A stretch of DNA of 64,000 nucleotides. Source: Ashinkailepas kermadecensis (taxonomy: Eukaryota; Arthropoda; Thecostraca; Neolepadidae). Below are positions 45,411-59,532 of this stretch, piece by piece. The notes below the pieces were generated by a model. It was not told the origin of the DNA. It was given only the letters and a program-made list of their open reading frames with translations, and made no database searches. The stretch's first letter is position 1. Each line of letters begins with the position of its first letter. Made by a program: the position numbers and the translations under genes. The DNA is taken from the NCBI GenBank assembly GCA_034440615.1, contig JAOTOM010002256.1:12501-76500 (forward strand), in the 5' to 3' direction.

Positions 45411-45690
45411 TATCACGCCGGTGTAGAACCCAGGCCAGTGTTTATCACGCCGGTGTAGAGCCCAGGCTAGTGCTTATGACACCGGTGTAGAATCCTGGCC
45501 AGTATTTATCATGCCAGTGTAGAACCCAGGTCAGTGTTTATCACGCCGGTGTACAGCTCAGGCCAGTGCTTATGACACCGGTGTAGAACCCAGGTCAGTA
45601 TTTATCACGCCAGTGTAGAACCACCCAGGTCAGTGTTTATCACGCCGGTGTAGAACCCAGACCAGTGTTTATCACACCGGTGTAAGTATT
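45411..45690. repeat. 32-bp minisatellite, ~9 copies
   Basis: The unit is GTTTATCACGCCGGTGTAGA followed by ACCCAGGCCAGT. Variants GCTTATGACACCGG alternate with it in the left half. Confidence 0.88.
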
Positions 45691-46550
45691 CCGTGTCGCC
45701 ACTGATATCAGGGTAAATTACCACGGTACATCAGCTTCAACGTTTACGTTTATTTCACTATTGGTGAGGATTTAGATTCATATCTGCTTAACTATCCAAC
45801 CATAATTCACTACAACTTACTACGAGGCGAACACTAAGGCTGTCTTGCTACAGGGTATGGGAAATGGCTGATTTCACCTGCCATAAATATACCTCCGTTT
45901 GGAGAAGTCGCCAGAGGCACTGCCGGATTAAATTACGGCCGAAGCTCGATATCTCAGGAGTGTTGAAGCCTGAAGGGGTGGCAGCGTAATGCCGTACGCT
46001 GTGATAGGCTGAGTTATCGTTGGTGTTGATAAGAGACACATCTGATGTCGCGCCACCTGCTCCTTCCTCGCTGAGGTCGCCATGTTGGCCTGACCTTCAG
46101 CGGGCGCTAAATCCGCCATTGGCCATACGAGTCATCGCCCACAATGTAACGAAATCGTACCAGCCGTCGTAGCTACAGTCGTTCCCACCCTCTAGCACCA
46201 CCCATCATCGAGAGGTGCCCCGGCTTCCGCACACCTGCACAACACATTCGTCACAATGCGGCGATGTCTGGTGCTGCCCACCGGGGTGGATTTGGTAACA
46301 CGATGTTGTTCAGGAATGACGTTTTCCCTTTACTCTTGAATACACGTTGACCGATAATTCAGCGTGCCTTTTGCCGCAACATTTTATTCCGAGATTTTCA
46401 ACTTTATTTCAACCGAAAACTGCTTCCTTAGGATAAACGACACATGTGTTTAATTGCACGTCGTCCCTCCGTACGTTCAGTGGAATTGCTTAATAGACAT
46501 CTTATTATCACCAAAACCATGTATGTCCGAGTCCTCTCGAAGAGTGTGTG
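45691..46550. other. no recognised gene
   Basis: Unique-looking; nothing recognised. Confidence 0.5.
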
Positions 46551-47290
46551 GTCCCGGAGAGTGTGTCTGCTAATAATAGTCCCGGAGAGTATGTCTGCTG
46601 GGGGAATGGTCCCGGAGAGTGTGTCTGCTGATAATAGTCCCGGAGAGTATGTCTGCTGGGAATGGCCCCGGGGAGTGTGTCTGCTGATAATAGTCCCGGA
46701 GAATATGTCTGATGGGAATGGTCCTGGGGAGTGTGTCTGCTGATAATAGTCCCGGAGAGTGTATCTGCTGAAAATGGTCCCGGGGAGTGTGTCTGCTGGG
46801 GGAATGGTCCCGGGGAGTGTGTCTGCTGATAATAGTCCCGGAGAGTGTATCTGCTGAAAATGGTCCCGGAGAGTGTATCTGCTGGGAATGGTCCCGGAGA
46901 GTGTGTCTGCTGGGGGAATGGTCCCGGGGAGTGTGTCTGCTAATAATAGTCCCGGAGAGTATGTCTGCTGGGAATGGTCCCGGGGAGTGTGTCTGCTGAT
47001 AATAGTCCCGGAGAGTATGTCTGCTGGGAATGGTCCCGGGGAGTGTGTCTGCTGATAATAGTCCCGGAGAGTATGTCTGCTGGGAATGGTCCCGGGGAGT
47101 GTATCTGCTGATAATAGTCCCGGAGAGTGTATCTGCTGAGAATGGTCCCGGGGAGTGTGTCTGCTGATAATAGTCCCGGAGAGTATGTCTGCTGGGAATG
47201 GTCCCAGAGAGTGTGTCTGCTGATAATAGTCCCGGAGAGTGTCTGTGGGCATGGTCCAGAAGAGCGTGTCTGCTAATAATGGTCTTGGAG
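46551..47290. repeat. minisatellite, 56-bp dimeric unit, ~13 copies
   Basis: Two half-units alternate: AGTCCCGGAGAGTATGTCTG followed by CTGGGAATGG, then TCCCGGGGAGTGTGTCTGCT followed by GATAAT. Some halves carry GGGGGAATGG insertions. Minus-strand frames of about 270 codons across it are artefacts. Confidence 0.92.
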
Positions 47291-47920
47291 ATTAATGATT
47301 CAGAACTGGTGAGGTGACTCGGCATAGCTTCCGGCTGGGGGCGGATCAGGCCATTTGACAACTCGGCCACGCACACCACTCACCAAACGCATTCTACGTA
47401 TTTCATGCGGTCGTGTTTGCTGACGGTTTTCGGCAGCAGTAACGAAGGTCCACCATGTGCGTGACGTTATTGTGGAATGAATTATTTTGTATACTAGCAA
47501 AGTCCATTCTGGTGCATGCATATTGTATGCACCAGGAACTCCGTTTCGTGACCAACTCTGCTGCAGCACGATTTGAACCAGGTTTTCTGCCATATGACAG
47601 TTCGTCTTTGTGACATGAAGAGCTCACTTGGTTAGACTGTATTCGGCCTGGCTTAATGTGTGATTCTGTGTGACATGTATGCCCAATACCAGATCAGCAA
47701 TAGCATTCACAATATAGAGTAATTACGCTTCCAAAGAGCCAGTCTAGCACCGTGACTTTCCAAGAGCAGGGCATGTAACACCATGTGGCTGGGTCTTCTA
47801 CGTGGGTGGCTGTCCGTGGGTGTCTGATAATCAATGGACATGCTTGGCACGCTTGTATATGACATTGGTGACCGCCTTGATGTCCTCTCGGCTTACTCTG
47901 TTCTTTCTGTTCTTTCGCAG
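47291..47920. other. sequence upstream of exon B with branch/acceptor region
   Basis: No gene recognised up to 47920, apart from the possible SINE relic at 47555-47650. The last 30 bases are strongly pyrimidine-rich (TTCTTTCTGTTCTTTCGCAG), a textbook 3' splice site. Confidence 0.55.
47555..47650 (-). mobile_element. possible tRNA-like SINE relic
   Basis: The minus strand contains GGTTCAAATCG, close to a B box, about 50 bp after GTCTAACCAAGTGAGCTC, a poor A-box match. The spacing fits a tRNA-derived promoter, but no stem set or target duplication was established. Confidence 0.25.
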
Positions 47921-47958
47921 TGTGCAAGTATGCCTGCCACAAGGCCTGCGAGCCAAAG
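47921..47958 (+). CDS. exon B: second half of the C1 zinc finger (38-bp microexon)
   Basis: It sits between a strong acceptor (TTCTTTCGCAG) and a consensus donor (CCAAAG joined to GTAAGC). It opens with two bases that complete a Val codon with the last G of exon A, then reads CKYACHKACEPK and ends in phase 0. Its Cys, His and Cys (positions 38, 43 and 46 counted from the start of exon A) complete C-x2-C-x4-H-x2-C. The final C1 cysteine, normally about seven residues further on, must come from the next exon, which I did not find. CKxxCHxxCExK is typical of tensin and related C1 domains. At 38 bp it is a microexon. Confidence 0.8.
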
Positions 47959-48405
47959 GTAAGCCAGTCGGCGTGGCGCCCGGCCTGCCTCTCCGGTGTT
48001 GTTTTCCATCTCGGTCATCGGGCGTGTTTGTTTTGTCCGCACGGTCGCGTCCGTAGCTGGGGCGACATAGCGGCCGAAAACGCTCTGCGCCGTGATGACG
48101 GCACGTCCATGGACCTCTGGTGGAATACAGAAACAGCGCGCCGGCTGGTCGGCCGGCTTCTCGTGTCGGGAGAAAGAGCGCCTCGTGCGCAGATGGCCGC
48201 CGGATAGTGTGCCGCCCGCTCTCTGTCGTCCCGGCACGGTAATCGCCGCCCTGATCACCGGCTGGATAACGACGTGCGCGCAGGAAAACCCGCCGCACTC
48301 GGACCGGCCCACACAACGGCCGCGCTGTCGCTCTGTACAGGGGAGAACGCCGGAGAGACGCGCTATGCGTGAGACCGCACCGACGGGGGAGTCGGACCTG
48401 CACAC
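47959..48405. other. no recognised gene after exon B
   Basis: Intron start, then GC-rich sequence with open frames on both strands (to 198 codons) that match no family and lack splice signals. Confidence 0.5.
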
Positions 48406-48797
48406 CTCTCACCGACAATACTGACACCTCTCACCGGCAATACTGACACCTCTCACGGACAGCACTGACACCTTTCACCGACAATACTGGCACCTCTCAC
48501 CGACAGCACTGACGCCTCCCACCGACAGCACTGACGCCTCTCACCAACAGCATTGACGCCTCTCACCGACAGTGCTGACGCCTCTCACCGACAATACTGA
48601 CGCCTCTCACCGACAGCACTGATGCCTCTCACCGACAGCTCTGATGCCTCTCACCGACAGCACTGACGCCTCTCACTGGCAATACTGGCGCCTCTCACCG
48701 ACAGTACTGACACCTCTCACCGACAGCACTGACACCTCTCACCAACAGCACTGACGCCTCTCACCGACAGTGCTGACGCCTCTTACCAATAGCACTG
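48406..48797. repeat. 22-bp minisatellite, ~17 copies
   Basis: The unit is CCTCTCACCGACAGCACTGA followed by CG, with CAATACTG, CACC and TGCC variants. Confidence 0.9.
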
Positions 48798-48828
48798 ACG
48801 GGCGTCTATTGTGATTATTTCTATATAC

Positions 48829-50811
<1,983 letters not shown>

Positions 50812-51376
50812 AATGGCCCTCATGCTCCCAATGGGTGCGCAGTCCCAGGGCGGACGACAGTCTGTCCGGCGCCAGATGGGTGCGCAGTCCTCTGGCGGAC
50901 GACAGTCTGTCCGGCGCCAGACGGGTGCGCAGTCCCAGGGCGGACGACAGTCTGTCCGGCGCCAGACGGGTGCGCAGTCCTCTGGCGGACGACAGTCTGT
51001 CCGGCGCCAGATGGGTGCGCAGTCCTCTGGCGGACGACAGTCTGTCCGGCGCCAGACGGGTGCGCAGTCCTCTGGCGGACGACAGTCTGTCCGGCGCCAG
51101 ATGGGTGCGCAGTCCCAGAGCAGACGACAGTTTGTTCGGCGCCAGATGGGTGCGTAGTCTTAGGGCAGACGACAGTATTTTTCCGGCGCCAGATGGGTGC
51201 GCAGTCCTAGGGCGGACGACAGTTTGTCCGGCGCCAGATGCGTACACAGTCCTAAAGCAGACGAGTCTGTCCGGCGCCAGATGGGTGCGCAGTCCTAGGG
51301 CGGACGACAGTCTGTCCGGCGCCAGATGGGTGCGCAGTCCTAGGGCGGACGACAGTCTGTCCGGCGCCAGATGGGA
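50812..51376. repeat. 45-bp minisatellite, ~12.5 copies
   Basis: The unit is CAGATGGGTGCGCAGTCCTA followed by GGGCGGACGACAGTCTGTCC and GGCGC. Left copies alternate CCCAGG and CCTCTGG. Forty-five is 15 codons, so both strands translate to regular 15-residue repeats (193-211 codons); there is no start context, splice signal or family to support a gene. Confidence 0.92.
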
Positions 51377-52380
51377 GAGCTGAGAGTGCGCTGGACGTAA
51401 TTGCGCCAAACGCAGGCAGGGGCATCACTGCACGGTGCCGCGCCGACTTCGATGATTGGCACGGAGAAGGTTCGGCGACGATCGGTCGGCTGGCGAGCCG
51501 GTTCTGGCGGCGGATGTGTGCTGAGGTGGAGCCGGTGGGGTCCGTCCGTGGCGGCGGTGGCCGACATGTTTGTGCTCACATTCTGACGCGCCGCCGCCAG
51601 CGATGGGTTAGGCCAAACAACCCGCCCTCGGCGCGTCGGCAATGGCGCGTACACAGCACTTCTGTGTGGGCACGAGCAGACACGAGGAGCATGGACGCTG
51701 CTGCAGGGATGGCGAGGACGGCGCGTGGGTGTGTGTGACGTAGATGGGGTGTGTGTGTGTGACGTAGATGGGGCTTCCGTGGGCGGGACGGTTCGGTGCA
51801 GTTGAGCGCGCTTCTCGTTAGTGGGGTTGTCAGTGGTTGAGATTTATTATCCATTTATTCGGACTGGGCCGAATTTGCAGCCATCTCTGATTGGTTAGGA
51901 GGCGAAATAAGGCAATGCAATTGAGCATGCATCTGTGGTTCAGGGCTGACATGCCAGGAGGCTACCGAATTTAGTGCCAGGAACCCCTGCTTTTTTCCGT
52001 GCGGCCATGGCAGCTGAAGCGTTTTAATGCCGAATGAATTGCCTAACTAACAGGAAGGTGCAGGTTTAGAACAGTGGCTGCCAGGAAAGCGGGAGGTATG
52101 GAGGGTTACCAAAGCAGATCCAGAGGACCATCTGGGGTGCCACGCGGACTTGGAAGCTGCACTGCTTGGATCGACCAAGCTCTGCTCCCAATAATTTGGA
52201 ACAATACAGAATAAGATCGGGCTTAGGCAGCTCTGTCGTCATGAATTGTGTCTGGAACCGGTTGAAATCACTCAAAACCCCAGTCTTACTTCACGGCGGT
52301 CATGTTCGAGGCATGGTGTCGTGCGCCCCATGTCATCCCCATGTCATGTCATGTCGTGCGCCCCAGATGCGTCCCTGCAG
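51377..52380. other. no recognised gene
   Basis: 51380-51720 is GC-rich. A 23-bp duplication (GTGTGTGACGTAGATGGGG) lies at 51730-51774. Nothing else recognised. Confidence 0.5.
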
Positions 52381-52596
52381 AGGAACAGAGAGAAGGACAT
52401 GGGACCTGGAGACAGCCTGAGGCGGAAGACAACTCAGGGCACGGAGCCCACCCGGAAGGCGGAAGTTGAGAGACTGAGAGTGGATGGAAGGGTGCGGAAG
52501 TGCAGCGAAGGGATGGGCGATTATCGGGAACATGGCCACGACGAGGTTCTCGAGGGAGACATCTGCGACAGACGAGTCAGCAGCCGTCGTATGAAG
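52381..52596 (+). other. weak exon candidate
   Basis: A purine-rich 216-bp stretch, open for 72 codons, between CCCTGCAG and a consensus donor (ATGAAG joined to GTGAGC), phase 0 at both ends. The predicted peptide is polar and rich in Arg, Glu and Lys with no recognised domain, and it does not supply the missing last C1 cysteine early enough, so it is not the direct successor of exon B. It may be a linker exon or chance. Confidence 0.2.
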
Positions 52597-52860
52597 GTGA
52601 GCCGTACGGAGAGCCGCGGATGGATGAGTAGCCTCCACTCGCACCCGGTCGTCAGTCTGTCGCCGCGGCTGTCTTGCGTGTCTCCGCATCTCGTCATCGG
52701 CATCTGGCCGCCGACATCAGGGCGGCCTCAGCGGCTCGATCTCGATCGGCTCGATCTCACCCTGGATACGGTCGCGCTGGTTGGTCCGCCAGGCAGCCAC
52801 CACCGGCCTGTCGGACTGGAACGTTGGGGACGATCACTGCACAACTGACGTCACAACGCC
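52597..52860. other. no recognised gene
   Basis: Unique-looking GC-rich sequence; nothing recognised. Confidence 0.5.
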
Positions 52861-53005
52861 GCCGCTGGATGGATGTGGATGAATGTGAATGGATGTGGAT
52901 GGATGTGAATGGATGTGGATGGATATGGATGGATGTGGATGGATGTGGATGGATGTGGATGGAGGTATGAATGATGTGGATGGATGTGGATAGATGGATG
53001 GATGG
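52861..53005. repeat. 10-bp minisatellite, ~12 copies
   Basis: The unit is GGATGTGGAT with GAATGTGAAT variants, fading into GATGGATGG. Confidence 0.9.
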
Positions 53006-53312
53006 AAGGAAAGAGAGGGGGTTGGGATAGAGACGAAAAGAATGGCGCATAGGCATATAACGCGGGTGTTATTCGGAAAGGAAGCTTGAAAGGTGTTTCA
53101 TCTACCTCTCCAAGTGCCGGAGGGTATCAACTGCACAACCCAGTCGCATTTGTGTACAGTCGAGAGGGTGGTGGGAACGTTAGGTCCCGGTCACCAGAGC
53201 GCCGTAGTCAACCAGAGATCACACATGCTCTCTGGGAAGTCGTTGCACACTGATCCTCGGAGGCCAAAGGCCATCACTCACTCATCACCTCCGTCAGCAG
53301 CATAGGGTTAAG

Positions 53313-54000
53313 TCACAAGATCTACGTTCATAAAATATACGTGCACAAGATCTACGTTCATAAGATCCACGGTCAGGAGATCAGCATGCATAAGATCTAT
53401 GTGCATAAGGTCCACGTACATAAGGTTTACGTTGATAAGATCTACGTTCATAAAATATACGTGGAGGAGATCTACAAACAGTTGTATGTGCATAAATATT
53501 TGTTAAGCAAGGCGTGTGTACGAGATCTACAAATAGCGCTGGGTATGCATAAGATCTACGTGCAGAATATTTACAAAAACTGGGAGTGTGCAGGAAATCT
53601 ACAGAAACACTGGGATGTGCGTAATATCTATGTTCATAAGGACTACGTACAGAAAACCTACAAAAATAGCGGGGTGTACAGAAGATGTACAAAAACTGGA
53701 AGGTGTGCAGGAGATTTACAAAAACTATGCGATGTGAATAACATATACGTTCATGAAATCTAGAATCATAAAATATACGTTCATAACGTCTACCTGCGGA
53801 ATATATAACAAAAATAGCGGAGTGTGCAGAAGATCTACAACAACAACAAAAAACGGGACGCTGTGCAAGATATCTGCAAAAGCCCTGGCGTGTGCATGCA
53901 CACTCCAGGGTTTTTGTGATGAACGTAGATCTTGCAAGATCTACGTGCAGGAAGTCTGCGTACATAAGATCTACAAAATAGCGGGGTGTGCAGATGTACA
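53313..54000. repeat. 15-bp based, degenerate minisatellite
   Basis: The left part is about ten units of ACGTTCATAAGATCT (variants ACGTGCATAAG, AAAATAT). From 53460 the copies lengthen and mix with an AGATCTACAAAAACTGGG-type unit of 30 bp or more. The 15-bp period gives an HKIYV pentapeptide pattern on the + strand, an artefact. A partial continuation follows the SINE (54167-54270). Confidence 0.8.
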
Positions 54001-54004
54001 AAAA

Positions 54005-54153
54005 TAAGTTGCCCGTCTCACAATCGAAGGATTGTGGGTCCGAGTCTCACCTGTCGCTACTCTTCCTTCGCCCGCAACCAATCGGCGTGAGAGATTGGCG
54101 ACGCTACATGACTCAACGGTCGACGTGTCGTAAAACCAATAACCACCACCACC
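54005..54153 (+). mobile_element. tRNA-derived SINE, 149 bp, with 13-bp target duplication
   Basis: AGATGTACAAAAA stands on both sides (53992-54004 and 54154-54166), a perfect target-site duplication. The head carries the tRNA 3' half: GCCCGTCTCACAATC, then AAGGATTGTGGGTCCGAGTC with a B-box-like GGTCCGAGTCT. The 5' part of the tRNA, including the A box, is missing, so this copy is 5' truncated. The tail is ACC triplets (54142-54153). It inserted into the degenerate 15-bp array. Confidence 0.85.
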
Positions 54154-54270
54154 AGATGTACAAAAACAGGAGGGTGAACATGAAATATACAAAAGCGTTC
54201 GAGTGTGCGTAAGACCTAAGTTCATGACATATACGTGTAGGTCTACGTGCATAAGATCTACGTGCAGAAG

Positions 54271-54495
54271 AGCTACAATGTGGTGTGACAGTACGGTGTG
54301 ACAGTCGGGTAGCCTCTGGGCTGGTGATACTTCATGGTGTAGGACATGGTGGCTGGGCGGTGAATCTCTGCGTCTGCTGCTCTGCTCTCGTCATGCATCT
54401 CCGGAGTCGAAGACAGCTGGCGTTAGGCTTCAGGACACGGATAGTCGGGCCGTGGTGCCTAGAAACGGGTCCGTGATGTGCTACGGTGGTGTGTT
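54271..54495. other. no recognised gene
   Basis: Short unique segment; nothing recognised. Confidence 0.5.
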
Positions 54496-55307
54496 TAGTG
54501 GTCTGGGGTGAGATTCCCCGGCGAAGCGGTGTCTGGGTGAGATTCCCCGGCGAAGCGGTGTAAATCATTCTGGATATTTAGCACTGGGTGAGATGTTTCT
54601 GTTCAGCAGTGGGACTACCGGCCCACACCCCTGAATGAATAGCACGGGTGAGATGCTTCGGTTCAGCAATGTGAACTGACCTGCACCCCTCAATACATAG
54701 CACGGGGTGAGCTGCTTCGGTGGTGTAGTGGGACTACTGGCCCATACCCCTCAATACATAGCACGGGGTGAGCTGCTTCGGTGGTGTAGTGGGACTACTG
54801 GCCCATACCCCTCAATACATAGCACGGGGTGAGCTGCTTCGGTGGTGTAGTGGGACTACTGGCCCATACCCCTGAATGTATAGCACGGGGTGAGCTGCTT
54901 CGGTGGTGGAGTGGGACTACTGGCCCATACCCTTGAATGTATAGCACGGGGTGAGCTGCTTCGGTGGTGTAGTGGGACTACTGGCCCATACCCCTGAATG
55001 TATAGCACGGGGTGAGCTGCTTCGGTGGTGTAGTGGGACTACTGGCCCATACCCCTGAATGTATAGCACGGGGTGAGCTGCTTCGGTGGTGTAGTGGGAC
55101 TACTGGCCCATACCCCTGAATGTATAGCACGGGTGAGATGCTTCGGTGGTGGAGTGGGACTACTGGCCCATACCCCTGAATGTATAGCACGGGGTGAGCT
55201 GCTTCGGTGGTGTAGTGGGACTACTGGCCCATACCCCTGAATGTATAGCACGGGGTGAGCTGCTTCGGTGGTGGAGTGGGACTACTGGCCCATACCCCTG
55301 AATGTCT
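54496..55307. repeat. 61-bp minisatellite, ~13 copies
   Basis: The unit is GGTGAGCTGCTTCGGTGGTG followed by TAGTGGGACTACTGGCCCAT, then ACCCCTGAATGTATAGCACG and G. The left-most copies are diverged or short (GAGATTCCCCGGCGAAGCGG, 54510-54560). Confidence 0.93.
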
Positions 55308-56280
55308 CGCCCCATTTGGCATGAATGCAGTGGCGGGCCGCCAGTGGTAGGGTGTCCGAGGGGCAGAACGACCGAGGGGGTCCTGACGACCGATGCGTCC
55401 GTCGGAAGGCGCCCGCTCAGACCGAGTGTTTGGGCCGAATAGCACGGCTCTGTCTGCCCGGGTACTCATGACACAATGGACACACGTGCCCGGTCTGTGA
55501 AGTGGAATGTGTGTTTTGGCGCAGTGCAGTGCGGCGTTCAGCTGAGGTGGGACGATTTCCCTACAGATAATGGCGGTGATGTATCGATGTAAGCTCAATG
55601 GCGTTTTTTAGACGCTCGTTTGATTTAGTGCAGATGGCTCCGATTGAAGTGGGTTTCACGTCCTTAACGGCTTCGCAGGGTGATAAAATCGTGGTGTGGT
55701 AGATTTGTTTGATTCATGCTGTGTTTGGCAATCCATGCGAATTCATGGTGGGCGACATTTCTAGTTCTCGTGAGCTCTATAATGAGGTATGCATTCTTTT
55801 ATTGTTGTGGTAATTAAATCACTGCCAATTGGTCCTTGGATTGTATGGGCATAGGCACCGGAAGAAGGGAACAGAGAGGTCAGCGTAACACTCTCAAACT
55901 TTGGGCGAGTTTCACATTGGCCTATGAGCCTTTCATGGAAATAATCGACTTCAAAATGGCTCTTGCTCCGCCTCCTAACTTTGGGACGGGCTTTCCTGGT
56001 TTGCGCCAACTCACTACATGCACCCGGAGATCCGGTACCAGGCGCAATGTGGAGAGATGAAGGCAAAATACATCCTCGGTGAACCCAATCTTCCGCTCAA
56101 CTGGATGTCGCTTGGTTTGCCAATATTTCCCGGTCTTGTCGATCGTGCACCGACATCCACAAACAGGAACCCTGATTAAGTCTGTCCATGGATCCATTTC
56201 GAAGCTGATGCGAAGAGCAGGCATAATGGCGGACCTCCCGATGTTACCTGGCCATTACCTGCTGGCCTCCTTCACACGAT
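55308..56280. other. no recognised gene
   Basis: Open frames on the minus strand at 55761-56224 (100 codons each) have no family I recognise; the region could be a decayed mobile element, but I cannot support that. Confidence 0.45.
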
Positions 56281-56440
56281 ACTGGGCTCCCACTGTGGCA
56301 CGGACACTACTGTTCTAGGCTCCCACTGTGACACTGACACGGACACCACTGTGCTGGACCCCACCGTGGCACGGACACTACTGTGCTGGGCTCTCACTGT
56401 GGTATGGATACTACTATGGCATGGTCACTACTACCCTGAG
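56281..56440. repeat. ~33-bp repeat, ~4 to 5 copies
   Basis: The unit is GGGCTCCCACTGTGGCACGG followed by ACACTACTGTTCT. Diverged. Confidence 0.7.
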
Positions 56441-56481
56441 GACCTACCATGTCACGCACATCACCACACTGGACCCTACTG

Positions 56482-57553
56482 TGGTCATACCTGCTGTGTA
56501 GGATGCCGTGTGCACCTCGACCATACCCGCTGTGTAGGATGCCGTGTGTACCTTGACCATACCCGCTGTGTAGGATGTCGTGTGCACCTTGGCCATACCC
56601 GCTGTGTAGGATGTCGTGTGCACCTTGGCCATACCCGCTGTGTAGGATGTCGTGTGCACCTTGGCCATACCCGCTGTGCAGGATGTCGTGTGTACCTTGG
56701 CCATACCCGCTGTGCAGGATGTGTGCACCTTGGTAATACCCGCTGTGTAGGATGTCGTGTGCACCTTGACCATACCCGCTGTGTAGGATGTCGTGTGCAC
56801 CTTGGCCATACCCGCTGTGTAGGATGTCGTGTGCACCTTGGCCATACCCGCTGTGTAGGATGTCGTGTGCACCTTGGCCATACCCGCTGTGTAGGATGTC
56901 GTGTGTACCTTGGCCATACCCGCTGTGTAGGATGTCGTGTGCACCTTGACCATACCCGCTATGCAGGATGTCGTGTGCACCTTGGCCATACCCGCTGTGT
57001 AGGATGTCGTGTGCACCTTGGCCATACCCGTTGTGCAGGATGTCGTGTGCACCTTGGCCATACCCGCTGTGCAGGATGTCGTGTGCACCTTGGCCATACC
57101 CGCTGTGCAGGATGTCGTGTGCACCTTGGCCATACCCGCTGTGTAGGATGTCGTGTGCACCTTGGCCATACCCGTTGTGCAGGATGTCGTGTGCACCTTG
57201 GCCATACCCGCTGTGCAGGATGTCGTGTGCACCTTGGCCATACCCGCTGTGCAGGATGTCGTGTGCACCTTGGCCATACCCGCTGTGCAGGATGTCGTGT
57301 GTACCTTGGCCATACCCGCTGTGCAGGATGTCGTGTGCACCTTGGCCATACCCGTTGTGCAGGATGTCGTGTGTACCTTGGCCATACCCGCTGTGTAGGA
57401 TGTCGTGTGCACCTTGGCCATACCCGTTGTGCAGGATGTCGTGTGCACCTTGGCCATACCCGCTGTGTAGGATGTCGTGTGCACCTTGGCCATACCCGCT
57501 GTGCAGGATGTCGTGTGCACCTTAACCATACCCGCTGTGCAGGATGCCGTGTG
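56482..57553. repeat. 36-bp minisatellite, ~30 copies
   Basis: The unit is GGATGTCGTGTGCACCTTGG followed by CCATACCCGCTGTGTA. Main variants are GTGTA or GTGCA at the end, CACC or TACC, and GCTGTG or GTTGTG. Thirty-six is 12 codons, so all frames on both strands translate to regular repeats (413 codons on +, 385 on -). Changes fall at all codon positions and alter residues freely, so there is no sign of selection on a protein. Confidence 0.95.
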
Positions 57554-58394
57554 CTGATTGAAAACGCTACAATGATATCCAGCTGTATCTAGTTGAAGCA
57601 TTCAAAGATCGGCTTCTACCCTTATTCGACCATCACGCCATTTGATTGCATCGAAAGTATACAGAAAACGGGACTGGAGCCGACATGAATCGCTGTTTGT
57701 ATTGGAATATTTGAGCACGAGTAACGGCTGTCTAAGTGATGTATGTTTACTTTAGCACCGTTGGCTACTCAGCCTGACGTGAGGTGCAGTGCAGTGTGCG
57801 GTGAGCCCATAACCCCCTCCCCCTTCTGGCTCGTCTCAGTACAAATAAGCCCCACTGTCCGAGCAACCCGATGTCTGACAACTAGCCCACGATGTGCTGT
57901 TGGCATCCTAACGGGCAGCAACCAGATTAAATATTGGCTGTCGTGGTAACAGCACCAGTGGCCGCGTTACGGCAAGCTGTGGCTGTGGTGTGGTTCTTGG
58001 CATCGAGGTTGTTCGCTTTGGGTATGCTTGTTTAATGCATCGATGTGTCTTGTTCTCTAGCACTTCTGAATAGGTCCATTGAAGAGCAACTACGCTTCAT
58101 GTCGCTTCCCCGCTATTACTACTGGCGCGGATTATCACATATGTGTATGGGAGTACTTTTGCATATGATTGTTGTGGACGCTTTTAGTGAATAACCATTT
58201 CGTATCCCCTCTGGTACAATTCCAGTTTGACCTTATGGGTGCTTCACAACATCCCAGGGGTCACCAGGCACCTCCGAAAACAACCTGATTCTCTTCCTGC
58301 GTGACCTCTATGCTCCAAACCGTGCGTCTCGCCTGGTTTTACATGTGGCTCATTAACAACTACACTGAACTAGTCCAGTTACTATGGACACACC
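57554..58394. other. no recognised gene
   Basis: Unique-looking; nothing recognised. Confidence 0.5.
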
Positions 58395-59163
58395 TTCCGA
58401 CACCCACCTGCTGCCACGGAGCACCATATCCTACACTCACCTGCTGCCACGGAGCACCACTTCCGACATTCACCTGCTGCCACGGAGCACCACTTCTGAC
58501 ACTCACCTGCGGCCACGGAGCACCATATCCGACACTCACATGCTGCCACGGAGCACCACTTCTGATACTCACCTGCTGCCATGGAACACCACATCTGACA
58601 CTCACCTGCTGCCACGGAGCACCACTTCTGACACTCACCTGCTGCCATGGAGCACCACATCTGACACTCACCTGCGGCCACGGAGTACCATATTCGACAC
58701 TCACCTGCTGCCACGGAGCACCACTTCTGATACTCACCTGCTGCCATGGAGCACCACATCTGACACTCACCTGCTGCCATGTAGCACCACTTCTGGCACT
58801 CACTTGCTACCACGGAGCACCACTTCCGACACTCATCTGTTGCCATTGAGCACCACTTCTGACACTCACGTGCTCCCACGGAGCACCACTTCCGACACTC
58901 ACCTGCTGCCATGGAGCACCACTTCCGACGTTCACCTGCTGCTACGGAGCACCACCTTCGACACTCACCTGCTGCTACGGAACACCACATCTGACACTCA
59001 CCTGCTGCCACGGAGCACCACATCTGACACTCACCTACTGTCACGGAGCACCACTTCCGACACTCACCTGCTGCTACGGAACACCACATCTGACACTCAC
59101 CTGCTGCCACGGAGCACCACTTCTGACACTCATCTGCTGCCACGGAGCACCACTTTCGAGGCC
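58395..59163. repeat. 33-bp minisatellite, ~23 copies
   Basis: The unit is CACCTGCTGCCACGGAGCAC followed by CACTTCTGACACT. Variants ATCTGAC, TTCCGAC and CTGCTACGG recur. The period is 11 codons, giving regular but meaningless frames on both strands. Confidence 0.93.
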
Positions 59164-59532
59164 CACATTCCACGGAACATAATTATGCGAAAAATAAAAT
59201 ATGCAGTTAGCTACAATCTGCTACATTGTTCCAGATTGTGAGACGCACATTAGGAATAGGTAGGGGTGTGCAATTTACAGAAAGCTGCCTCCCAGGCAAA
59301 ATGCATGCGATAGGTGTCTTGCAGTCTGGTGTCATGAGAGACGTTGTGAGATATTGTGTCACTGCATCAGCATCATAGATCTCTTCCAGAGTTTTTATTG
59401 CAGCTGTGATGTTAAAATTGTAATTGAACGAGAAGAAAAAATCCCAGTTTCTTCCACGACATAACATTTATGGGGCTTATTTTATACTCACGTGCGGGGG
59501 CGAGTGGGCAGCTTGCGTGATATTTGTCTCTG
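59164..59532. other. no recognised gene
   Basis: AT-richer unique sequence; nothing recognised. Confidence 0.5.

Noticed and set aside
55761..56224. Two overlapping minus-strand frames of about 100 codons as a possible transposase fragment
   Set aside because: I could not match any catalytic motif or known family; left as unassigned.
56351..57601. 413- and 385-codon frames with regular Cys/His (CVGCRVHLGHTR) repeats, looking like a zinc-finger protein
   Set aside because: A 36-bp minisatellite explains them. Substitutions are not concentrated at third codon positions, and all frames are open on both strands.
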